A DNA stretch of 64,000 bases, taken from positions 231,001 to 295,000 of the forward strand of contig JANUWF010001660.1 of NCBI GenBank assembly GCA_026120185.1. Direction: 5' to 3'. The notes beneath the pieces are model-generated. The model searched no databases. It was not told where the DNA came from and saw only the letters and a program-made list of their open reading frames with translations. The stretch's first letter is position 1; every line of letters begins with the position of its first letter. The position numbers and the translations under genes are program-made. Source of the stretch: Voacanga thouarsii. Its lineage: Eukaryota > Streptophyta > Magnoliopsida > Gentianales > Apocynaceae. Below, piece after piece: positions 25,001-34,808 of this stretch.

Positions 25001-25480
25001 ACTGACCACTTGCTTCAATGTTTGCCGCACTTTAGAATTTTTCTTTGAAAATAACTGTAATTTCGGTCCGTATCGAAATAATATTTTTATTCCACCAATG
25101 GAATCTATAAAAATTGTTGAATTCAATATTGGGAATCAAAATTCTCAATCCTTCTCAATTTGCGGTAAATTTTCGATTGTGGTCAAAATTACAATAATAC
25201 CCCTTACAGGTCAAATTATACCAAAATATTTGTATCATCGTTCTGATCAACTTTTGTTCTAAGCTTATACCCAAGTTCTCACTCTATTTAAAGTAGTCGC
25301 AAGCTAAAGATTTAGGGTACGGGTAAAAAAATCTCAAAATTTCAATTGCATCCCTAAATATTTTTATCGCACCAAAACATTCAATTCATTAAACTGATCA
25401 TTTCTTGCTCTGAGCCTTCATACAAATACTCATTCTATATAAAGTAGTCACCAGTCAAAATGTACAATGGAGGGATATCA
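22071..25480 (-). repeat. Gy2 5' LTR
   Basis: Partner of 10988-14354. The inner end reads TATAATACCC on the plus strand, where the other LTR has TGTAACACCC, so two transitions changed the terminus. The outer end reads TGATATCCCTCC on the minus strand where the other has TGTAACATCC. Frames inside have no recognisable product. Confidence 0.85.
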
Positions 25481-26388
25481 GGCATGAACATGATATTGCA
25501 TTAGCATGCACAATCTCGTGCAAATTGAGAAAAGGAATATTTGCCTATGCATGGCTTGCTGCACGAGTGTGCATCAAGCTATGCATACCTATTATAGCTT
25601 TAAAAATTAGAAAATTTGAAAACACGACAAGGTTGCATGGTTGTGTAAAGTGTCATGGTCATGCTACTGGCCTTGCAACTAAACTGGAAAAATTTTCAAA
25701 ATGTTTTAAAAGCAACTGGAAACTTTTTAAATCCCTTGTTCAAAACTAATGTTTTACGGTTTGCGAAAAAATCATCTCCCTTGAAAAATAGACACAAAAA
25801 CTCACAAAATAACAATAATTCAAGAAAAATACCAACTACCTAATGCCAAAATATTATTAAAAAAAATAATAACATAAACACAAGAAAAACTTGAACATGT
25901 AATGAAAACACTTATTTAGGGCATAAAATCAATGTATTGATAACGACACAAGAAAAACTCATACATGTTAGGAAATCACTTATTGAAGATACTAAAAACA
26001 AAAGGAAAAAAATGACCTTGATCAGCCATTCCTCCAAGTGTATATCCAATTTGAGCATCATGTAGGGCACTAATTTCAGAAAATGAAACTTTGGTTGAAG
26101 CACCTCCCGCGCATTGAGCTACTTCTCCACAAATCCTTGACTTTTTAGGATTGACTTTAGACGCCTCAATGTGTTTTCCTTATTCCACTCGCCTTACCAC
26201 ATATAAGATTCAAACACTATGATGGAAGAACCTCCAAAACAAACAAGAAAAAAAGTTTAAAAAAAAAAAAGAAGACAACAAAAAAAAAACCAAAGAAAAT
26301 AAGAAAAAAAAAAAGCACAACATCAAAAGAATTCATTAATATCAATAATCACAAAAGCCATTCCAAGATAAAGAAAAGAAGAAAGAGT
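25481..26388 (-). mobile_element. Tat1 internal region, no coding seen
   Basis: Between Gy2 and the Tat1 PBS. The first 280 bp carry GCATG/GTGCAT motifs like those in the Tat1 LTRs. The rest is A-rich, with purine tracts at 26245-26320. I find no gag or pol motif on either strand, so the element looks non-autonomous (LARD-like) or internally deleted. Confidence 0.5.
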
Positions 26389-26406
26389 TCCCCAGCAATG
26401 GCTCCA
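26389..26406 (-). other. Tat1 primer-binding site, tRNA-Asp type
   Basis: Minus strand TGGAGCCATTGCTGGGGA compares with the Athila/Tat-type PBS TGGCGCCGTTGCCGGGGA, complementary to tRNA-Asp. The three differences are at or beside former CG positions. A 4-bp spacer separates it from the LTR at 26411. This separates Tat1 from all other elements here, which use the iMet type. Confidence 0.7.
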
Positions 26407-26410
26407 CTTT

Positions 26411-27024
26411 TGTTATAAAGAGAATACAACTTTCAAAATAGGGTAATTTAAATGCAGTCGTCATGCACCTAAAAACAAAAAAAAAATTATAAACCCTTCT
26501 CCTAAAGATATAACGTAGTATAGCAGTGTGTATAATGTCAAATCTACAAGAAACTCAAAAGAAGTATACTCTTATATTTACTCCTTATCTTAATCACATG
26601 AATAACTCTTGTTAACAATTAATTTGAATGAATTCTCAAGATGAATTGCATGAAACAAATAGGGGGAATCAAATAGGAAACTAACTAAACTAAAACATAT
26701 AATAGGAAACAAACAAAAACAAGAAAATAAATCTAATTCAATTAGGAAAACTACTTGTTTTGGGAATATGTTTTGAGATTAAATTATGAAACCTGGCATA
26801 GATTGGATTATCTTGAGTAGTTGGCTTTAGAACTTATGCGGTACGTCTTGAATTCCTATCTTTGCAAAAGTAGACTAACACTTACAACATACATAAGCTA
26901 AAATCCCTAATCCAATTATAAATCTAATCCAATTTGGTTAACCTTTTCCTAAAGACATAAATACTTCAATTAATCCATGTCATAGATTAAAACTCAAGAT
27001 TGATAAGCACATCAAAGAATCACC
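26411..27024 (-). mobile_element. Tat1 right (5') LTR, inner part
   Basis: From the PBS side the LTR starts TGTTATAAAGAG on the plus strand. It aligns with 9439 onward of the left LTR. It is interrupted at 27024 by Co1; the last five bases TCACC are the left target-site duplication. Confidence 0.75.
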
Positions 27025-29072
27025 TGATGGAAAACGCAGAAACAGGGGAGCATGCACCGTACGAAAAAAATTGGAGAAAAATAAAACGCGAGCTATAAAG
27101 GCCATGCGGAAGCGTGAGGATCATACCTTTGTGTTCCTTAACCCTCCTAGGTTGCGTAGGAACAGATTGAACGGCTGGAATCGCCTCGCTTTGCACACTT
27201 GAAGGAGCTTCCGGTTGAACACCCGCTAGCCTTCAACTTCGCCTTGTTTGCATTGACGCTTAGCTCTCCAGCTCTCGGGATATTCCTCAGCCTAACCTCT
27301 AGTTGGTGAACACTATGGTGAAGAGGAACGATCTCAAAACTCCTTAGTTCTTTCGCTATTGATTAGCAAAGAACCAGAAGAAACCACAGAGGAAGGGAGA
27401 GGGAAAAAACGAGAGTTCCCTGAATGAGAGAGTCACGTGAGTGTGTAAGGCTAGGGAAAGAAAAATTAGGGTTTTTCCTTTTCAAATAGTTGTTTATATT
27501 TAGCTTAAACTAGGTCTCTCAATCTCTGATAAACATCTCCCCGGGATTTCAAAACACCCGGATGTTATCCTGAGAAACAGTTTGGCCTAACCTTAAACTC
27601 CTCTTAACCGTATCTGGCAAAAAACCCTAAGGTCTAAGCTATTGGGTCAGATAAATATTTATTATTTTTCTTGGACCCAAAAGGCCCAAAATAATAAATA
27701 TTAATTATTTATTTTCTGGGCTTACATAAGTAACCCAATAAATAATTAATGAGCCCAAATGAACCATAATAATTAATCTTTAATTATTTATTTCTTGGGC
27801 CTATATAAATAACCCAATAAATAATTAAACATTAATTATTTCCCCTAGTTTAAGCCCAGGTTAATTTCTTAATTATTCATACTGGACTTAGGCCCTGAAT
27901 ATTTAATTAACCAAATAAACTAGATAATTAATTTCTCTCAACTCCTATTTTATTTATTTATTTATTTATTTTCTTCCAGTCCAATAATAAATTAGACTTC
28001 CTGAATAAAATAAAATAAAACAAAATAAAATAAAATCCTCTTCAACTGAGACCAATTCCTCAACCCAAAAATAGTTAGGACTTACGGACTATCTCGAGGA
28101 CCAAAAAGACACATCGCCTTGGCTGCTAAAATGACCAAAATACCCATGCTATATAAATAGCTGTATTTTGTATTTTAAATATTTCCTAATATCACCATAA
28201 GGAAATATTGACCCCAAGGACAATGCTGCATTCGCAAAGTCTCCGACCTACAGGTGAAATGACTAAAATACCCCTCTACACATCGCCGTACATTTAGAGA
28301 GGAAGAAGTGTACTAACACCCCCCTAAATAACATCTACCATCCTTAGGCTTCTAGTCCAATGATCCACGACTTCCTGGAGTGTTTCCGCTTTCCAAGGGA
28401 GCTACCCTAAAGCAAACATCCAAGTCATGTTTCCTAGGGCCCTGGATAATTTAGACCACTCGGACAACCACAAGGGGCGATATAGTACAGAAACTATCTT
28501 GTATAAGTTTGTCTTAACTAACTAGTCACACATACCCAACATGCAAGTATATTGGCCCTATGATAGAACCTCAACTACAGCAAATCAAAGTATATGCTTC
28601 CAGCTTCGCCAGACCACCAACTCATACTCAAGTCGTAGAGTACTAGTCCACGCTGTAGCGGTAGTAGTCTAGGTTTCTACTATATAGTACTTTGAGAAAC
28701 CATTACTACAGGTCCTGTTCTACGTATTCGAAATACGCTTATGTTATGAAGTGAGTGGACTACTCACTGGCTAAAGGTAAGCCATTCCCCATTTGGAATT
28801 CATAACATAATAACCTAAATATGATGAGGTTCTCAGTCTCATCAATAGGCTAAGAACAAATGTTTATGTGTTAAATAACCCATGATCCATACCTTACTGT
28901 GAAAGACCACCATTCACATGGATCACTTATTTAAACACAATGGGTCTGTTCCAAACGAAAATCGTGCACAAATAAAAAATAAATTCACAAACAATCTCTG
29001 AAAATAAATTCTTTTATTAAAATATTCGATTTTACATCAGAAACCTAGTCTAATAGGGCATACAATCCAACA
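27025..29072 (-). repeat. Co1 3' LTR
   Basis: Minus strand opens TGTTGGATTGTATGCCC (29072) and closes TTTTCCATCA (27025). It contains several AATAAATAATTAA-rich blocks at 27650-28030 and a TTAGGGTTTT telo-box (plus strand 27466) just beyond a TATA-like TAAATATAAAC (27488), a plausible promoter on the minus strand. Confidence 0.95.
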
Positions 29073-29085
29073 ATCTCCCACTTGC
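29073..29085 (-). other. Co1 polypurine tract
   Basis: Minus strand CAAGTGGGAGAT abuts the 3' LTR. AAGTGGGAGATTGTTGG is the usual PPT/LTR join of plant Copia elements. Confidence 0.85.
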
Positions 29086-29094
29086 ACTCTAAGA

Positions 29095-29914
29095 CTAGGT
29101 AAGTCCATAGGTGCCCACCCCTATGGCATCTAAGTGTCTCTTGAAGACTCTCTCAGCCAAAGGCTTGGTGAATGGATCTGCTAGATTGTTATCTGAGGTA
29201 ATATGCTCCACCACGACTTCCCGTCTCTGGATGAAATCTCGGATCAGGTGGTACTTCCTCTCGATGTGTTTCCCCTTCTTGTGGTTTTGAGATTCCTTAG
29301 ATTGCGATACTGCTCCAGTGTTGTCGCAATACATCACAATCGGCCTGTCCATATGTGGTACGACTCCAAGTTCTGAAAGAAACTTCCGGAGCCAGACTGC
29401 TTCCTTGGACGCTTCCAAAGCTGCCACATACTCGACTTCCATGGTTGAGTCGGCAATACAAGATTGCTTGATACTCCTCCATGAAATTGCTCCTCCAGGA
29501 CAAGGTGAAGACATATCCACTAGTGGATTTTCTCTCATCCTTATCCGCCTGGAAGTCCGAGTCCGTGTATCCTGTAGGAACCAAATCATCGACCACGTAA
29601 ACCAGACATATAATCTCTCGTTCCTTTGAGGTACTTGAGAATATGCTTTACGACTTGCCAATGAACCTCCCCGGGTTTGAGCGATATTTGCTAACTAAAC
29701 CCACAGCAAAGCGGATATCCGGCCTAGTACACGGCATAGCGTACATGAGACTACCCACAGCCAGAGCGTAGGGAATCCTACTCATTCGTCCTTTTCTTCT
29801 TGAGACTTAGGACAGGTCCTTCGAAGAAAATGACAACCCATGTACGCAAGGGATTAGATCTCCCTTGCATGAGTCCATTCTGTACTTAGCCAGCATCTTG
29901 TCAATGTATGTCGC
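29095..29914 (-). pseudogene. Co1 RNase H and connection, frameshifted
   Basis: The C-terminal frame (29095 to about 29500) reads SIKQSCIADSTMEVEYVA, VMYCDNTGAVSQSK, HIERKYHLIRDFI and SDNNLADPFTKPL, the standard Copia RNase H with its Glu and Asp residues. Upstream, GYTDSDFQADKDERKSTSGY lies in another frame, with a one-base gain near 29497-29502. Further shifts lie near 29672 (a run of four G where the frame needs one more), around 29610, and a pair near 29770-29815. The stop at 29915-29917 separates it from RT. No protein can be made as the sequence stands. Confidence 0.9.
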
Positions 29915-30499
29915 TTAGGATAATCCTAACATTCTCTGCTTCCTATTTCTAAGAAGCCTAATCCCGAGAATGTAGCTGGCTTCTCCCAATTCCTTCATAC
30001 TGAATTGACTAGACAGCCAAACCTTTATAGATGACAATGTCCCTACATCATTTCTAATGAGTAGAATGTCATCCACATACAGGACAAGAAAAACCACATT
30101 GATGCCTTCAAGTTTCTTGTACACGCATGGTTCATCTTCGTTTTGAATAAAAGCATAAGACTTTACAGTCTCATCAAAACGAATGTTCCATGCTCTTGAT
30201 GCCTGCTTAAGTCCATAAATGGACTTCTTAAGCTTGCAAACCATGTGTTCTTCGCCTTCAGCAATGAAGCCTTCCGGTTGGGACATATAGATGTCTTCGC
30301 TAAGATGGCTATTCAAGAATGCCGTCTTGACATCCATTTGCCATATCTCGTAGTCATAGTGACAGGCGATGACAAGGAGGATGCGAATGGATTTAAGCAT
30401 GGCTACCGGGGAAAAGGTTTCCTCATAGTCGATACCCTCTTTCTGAGTATACCCTTTCGCCACAAGCCTAGCTTTGAAGGTTTTTACCTTCCCATCCAC
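29915..30499 (-). pseudogene. Co1 reverse transcriptase (RVT_2), open 194 codons
   Basis: Copies retrotransposon RNA into cDNA. The frame shows KARLVAKGYTQKEGIDYEETFSPV (residues 9-32), the first catalytic Asp in WQMDVKTAFLN (Asp56), and the YVDD active site at residues 141-144, all intact. It ends at a TAA (29915-29917), where related elements continue into ATYIDKML and the connection domain. It is preceded in the same frame by a TGA (30500-30502), so RT is an isolated stretch of the former polyprotein. Confidence 0.93.
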
Positions 30500-31786
30500 T
30501 CATCTCTTCCTCTTGTATACCCACTTGCACCCAATGGGTTTTATCCCTTCAGGTGAAGCTACAAGATTCCAAACCTGATTGAGGTACATAGACTCAATCT
30601 CGGCTTTCATTGCTTCATGCCACAGATTTGCATCGGCATCAGCAATAGCCTCCTCGTATCTAGCGGGGTCTTGTTCCTGATGGTCGGAAACCAGCTCAAA
30701 GGCTTCTCTAGTCCATCTATCCAGAACCCTAGACACTCTCCCACTACGACGAGGCTCCATTTGTACAGGCTCTTGAGGCTGTGCCTCTTCTTGTTCCAAA
30801 ATCGAGTCAGTAGAAGTTGATTCCATAGATAACTTTTCCTGCAGTTCCAACCTCGTTGAACCTTTAGTGGAAGTACTTTGATCATCTTCCAAGTATCTAG
30901 CATTGGTACTGACTAGTACCTTCTGCTCCTTAGGATGATAAAAGTAGCCTCCTTTTGTCCCTTTTGGATACCCAACAAAATAGCATAATTCTGATCTTGG
31001 TTCCAACTTGTCTCCCTTGATCAGTACATAAGCTGGACACCCCCAAATCCTGAGATGATTCAAACTTGGCTTACGACCAGTCCACATCTCATAGGGAGTC
31101 CTAGGTACTGACTTGGAAGGCACCAAGTTCAGAATATATGCCGCTGTTTCCAGGGCATATCCCCAAAAGGATACTGGAAAAGTAGCATGAGACATCATGC
31201 TTCGAACCATTTCCATCAACGTCCTGTTCCTTCTCTCAGCTACTCCGTTTTGCTGGGGGGTTCCCGGCGCAGAGAACTGGGATACTATCCCATGATGTAC
31301 CATGTAGTCCTTGAATTCACCTAGGAGGTACTCTCCACCACGATCCGATCGTAAGGTTTTGATTAATTTACCTGTCCGACACTCCACTTCAGCCTTAAAC
31401 TCTTTGAACTTGTCAAAAGAGTCAGACTTGCGTCTCATCAGGTAAATGCAACCATACCTCGTACAATCATCCGTGAACGTGATGAAGTACTCAAAACCTC
31501 CCCTAGCTGGTGTAGACAATGGACCGCACACATCAGTGTGAACAAGACTCAACACCTCCTTGGCTCTATCCGCCTTTGGTGTAAAAGACCTTTTGGTCAT
31601 TTTTTCCATCAGGCAGGATTCACACTGAGGCCAACTTTCCAATCTCAATGAGCCCAAAGGCCCATTATGGATTAGCCTCTGAATCCTGGTTGAGTTAATA
31701 TAACCCAACCTCAGATTCCAAAGGTATGAATCATTGATATTGGTCTTTCTCTTCTTAGTTAAAGGTTCAGACAGAGCGTTATTTGA
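30500..31786 (-). pseudogene. Co1 integrase with altered HHCC zinc motif
   Basis: Inserts cDNA into the host genome. In the open part (30500-31708, 402 codons) the catalytic residues are present as HTDVCG (Asp59), RSDRGGEY (Asp122) and GVAERRN (Glu158), giving D-62-D-35-E. The zinc motif keeps its Cys pair (CESC), but the two His positions upstream read Asn and Tyr (WNLRLGY where WHLRLGH is usual). The tail after about residue 280 is the usual hydrophilic linker to RT. The frame is bounded by TAA (31787-31789) and TGA (30500-30502); the TGA is in CGA context, as expected for CpG decay. Confidence 0.92.
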
Positions 31787-32233
31787 TTAGTTGTTAATAG
31801 GGATTAAAAAGAACAAATTTCCATACATGTGCCCAGTACATAAAATTTCTCCATCTCTACTGATAGAAATACCAGAATGGAAAGATACAGAATATCCTTG
31901 ATTAATAAGTTTTGCAACTGAAATCAAATTCTGACGAAAACCAGGTACATATAAAATGTCTTTTAAAACCACTATCTTATTACAATCAAAAATAAGATCC
32001 AGCTCTCCCACTGCAAGGGCCCAAACTTGTGCTCTATTACCCACTCGAAGCCCATGTTCGCCCTTCTTGAGTTTTCTTATCTTCCTAAACCCCTGCAAGG
32101 AGTTACAAATATGATCAGTGACTCTTGAATCAACAATCCAAGTGGAAGTTGATCCTACCATTGATATGGACTCTAGATAGTAAACATTACCTGTAGGGTT
32201 TTTCTTAGCCTGAAGATCTGGACACTCTTTTTT
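31787..32233 (-). pseudogene. Co1 aspartic protease with altered active site
   Basis: In the same frame as gag. The region following the gag stop reads KNPTGNVYYLES then STSTWIVDSRVTDHICNS. Copia proteases have Asp-Ser-Gly-Ala/Val at the active site; here Gly is replaced by Arg and the next residue is Val. The catalytic Asp remains. FDCNKIVVLKDILYVPG and NLISVAKL follow as in the family, then CTGHMYGNLFFL of the gag-pre-integrase segment. The lesion makes an active protease unlikely. Confidence 0.9.
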
Positions 32234-32995
32234 CTAGTGTCCCTTCTTTCCACACTTGAAGCACTTGCCCTTTGGTTTGTCCTTGGGCTGGTTCTTGGGC
32301 TGGGCTGCTGCATTCCCCTTCTTCCTCTTGAACTTTCTGGGCTTAGGCCCAGTTCTTGAAGAAGAGGCCTTAGCAATCATGGCTTTAGACTGCGGCTTCA
32401 TGACCTTCTTCGCCATCTGGAGCTCCTTCATCAGTTCAATCAAACTCATGTTCAACTTGTTCATGTTATAGTTTAACTTGAACTGAGTGAAAGAGCCCGG
32501 TAGAGATTCGAGAACCATGTCCACTTGGCTCTCGGGGTCAATGACAGCCCCTAAGATTTCTGCCTCCTTGAAAGCAACAATCATCTTGAGTATATGCTCT
32601 CGGACTGATGCTCCCTCAGCCATCTTAGTGTTTACAGTTGTTCGAAGAGCCTCCTGCCTTGCGGGCCGGCTCTTGTCCGCGAACATAGTTACCAACCATT
32701 GACTTATGTCATATGCAGAAGCCATGTGCTCGTGTTTTGACTGGGGCACATTAGACATGGAAGCTAACATATAGCAACGTGCCATTTCGTCAACTTTCTT
32801 CCATGCCTTTTCAGCCTCTCGTTCTTCAGCGGTGGAACCTTCCCCGATAACATGGCAGGTTTCGTAAAGGACATACTTATACTCCTTGGCTGTGAGTATT
32901 ATGTCTAGGTTCCTTTTCCAGTCCACATAGTTTGGACCCGTTAACTTATTCTCCCTGAGAATAACGGCCAATGGACTAAAAGAACCTCCCACCAT
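32234..32995 (-). pseudogene. Co1 gag, truncated in its zinc knuckle
   Basis: Capsid protein of the virus-like particle. Starts MVGGSFSPLAVI, then LTGPNYVDWKRNLDIIL and the conserved central helices to about residue 210. A basic segment leads into CFKCGKKGH, the first three ligands of the CX2CX4HX4C knuckle. A TAG at 32234-32236 falls immediately after the His, where Trp or Phe is usual; the fourth Cys follows three codons later in the same frame. Family gags are about this length, so only the knuckle and the gag-pol read-through are lost. Confidence 0.93.
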
Positions 32996-34793
32996 TTCTG
33001 AAAATCGAAAATAAAAGAAAGAAATTAGTTTGTGAAAACAAAATGAAATTTGTGCACTGAAAATAATTTGGCTCTTAGGAAAACTGACATAGCTTCTTGG
33101 GAAGATTAACAGTTTCCTAAGCTAAGTGTATTAACCACCACAAATTAATTTCCCTTCTAGGTAATGGTCTAGAGAATAACTCCATCATGGGATGGCTGTT
33201 TCCTCTCATTTCCTATGGACATACCTCGCACTATAACCTCCAACGTGGGCTGGCCGATCATAGTACGTGCCCCGGGTTATTAATTACATCCTTCCATTAG
33301 ATCTAGATCCTTGTGGTATCCCCATCCTATATGGGTTCACTCTCAGGGTGACGCGAGGGGATCCACGATCTCTAATGAGGACCGTGATGGAAGCCGTGGG
33401 GCCGTTGGAACCCCTCTCCCACTTAGTCTTTTAAAATAAAGGTTTTTTGGAAAATATCCTTTTGAAATTTCCATTATGTTTTTCTTAACTCAAAAATAAA
33501 ATATCTAAGTCCAATAAAATCTCTATGTCAAGGCTTATATCCTTTGAGAGATTTCCTCCATGGACTAATTTTATATAAGTTAAAACTTAATGATTTCAAA
33601 AATTTTCCAATTAAAACTTTCTAGAGACTTTGGTCTCAAGTTTATTTGACAAAATCATTTTTCTAGTCCAAAACAAAACAAAATGGCTCTCCATTTTAAT
33701 TTACAAAAATATCTAAATCCAATATATTTTCTATGTTAAGGATTAAATCCTTTGAGAAAATATTTAAGGATTAATTTTTGTACCAATTAAAATAACCATT
33801 TAGTTTTTAAAGAAAAATATTTTTCCTTGCCAAAACAAAAGGTTCCCAAAGACTTTGGTCTTTAAGAAAAAACACACATAGGTACATAAAAAAATAGCAT
33901 GCTAGAAAACAATAAACGTTTTCATGCTTTTCTATTTTTTAAACCTAAGTGCCCAAACAATAGAATTAAACACATTAATTAATTAATTAATGATCTTGTT
34001 TAATCCTAAAATCCCTTACTAATATTTTTCATGCAAATATATTCCAAGAATATAAATATTGCAAAAATATTAACTTCGCCTGGTATGGGATCCAAAACGA
34101 AAAATAAAAAAAATTTGATTGGAAGTCCACTGCACCGGCCGCACCGGATCCGGGCCCATTTGGCCTGTGGTCCACCGCGGCCGCTGTGAACCAGCACCAT
34201 CAGATCTCCTGAAGCTTCCAACCCGCCAAGCCGTGACCCGCCCGCCCGTGAACCGCGCCCGAACCGCTTCTCCTCTGCACGCGACCCGCGTGTTTTACCG
34301 GATTCGCTGCCCAACCCGGAATCAATTGCAATTCAAATTCAACATTCAAAATGAATTCGGCTTGGATTGCTATAGTCTCGGCTTGGCTCCAGCGGCTCGT
34401 GCGACACGGCTCTTCACACAGAAACAGTGGCGGCTCGGCTCGAGGCTCGGCTCGGCTTCAACGGCTTAGGAACAGTGCATCTTCTTCGTTTTTTCTTCTG
34501 TTTCGCACGCGACTTGCAGAGCATTTTTTCTTCGATTTTTTCTGTCTTCTTTGGCTTCTTGGACATTTTTACTTATAAAAACTCATCCAAAACATAACCA
34601 CAATTGCCTATACCCATTAAAATTGGGTTTACACGATTAAAACATCAAAGCCAAAAATTTACAGTATGCTCCTATGCTTCAAACGGTGAAGCTTACATCA
34701 AGCCTATCCCATACCAAAACAGCGAAGGATCATAGGTATAATCATCTTCTCCATTTTATTAACTACCATGCTCCCTATATTGATCAAAACCTT
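32996..34793 (-). other. Co1 leader with a GC-rich island
   Basis: 1.8 kb between PBS and gag. 33420-34100 is AT-rich. 34118-34460 is strikingly GC- and CG-rich, with GGCTCG repeats at 34433-34457 and runs such as CACCGCGGCCGCTG. The frames over it (minus 34006-34314, plus 34119-34469) have biased Arg/Gly/Ser or Ala/Arg content and no recognisable domain. It may be packaging signal, a captured fragment, or the preserved older composition of the element. Confidence 0.7.
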
Positions 34794-34805
34794 GCTCTGA
34801 TACCA
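34794..34805 (-). other. Co1 primer-binding site (tRNA-iMet)
   Basis: Minus strand TGGTATCAGAGC, an exact match to the plant initiator-tRNA-Met PBS, 3 bp inside the 5' LTR. Confidence 0.97.
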
Positions 34806-34808
34806 CTT

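Larger units (their letters stand above)
10988..25480 (-). mobile_element. Gy2: complete-structure but decayed Ty3/gypsy element
   Basis: Minus-strand element with 3' LTR 10988-14354, PPT, pol remnants, pre-gag ORF, PBS and 5' LTR 22071-25480. The internal region is split by gypsy solo LTR 15992-20294. The two LTRs align along their length with many substitutions and some indels (for example about 40 bp near 23660 present only in the right LTR), which points to an old insertion. The 5 bp on each side (CATAT, GGCAT) do not match, so no TSD survives or one end has been rearranged. Confidence 0.8.

Noticed and set aside
10983..25485. Target-site duplication for Gy2
   Set aside because: CATAT and GGCAT do not match and the right LTR terminus is altered; no duplication claimed.
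26230..26330. Poly-A tail of a SINE or LINE
   Set aside because: The A-rich tract lies just inside the Tat1 PBS and is part of the purine-rich leader seen in that group; no retroposon body or TSD.
34119..34469. 116-codon plus frame in the GC-rich island
   Set aside because: Long frames are expected in GC-rich DNA because stops are rare; antisense to Co1 leader and no domain.
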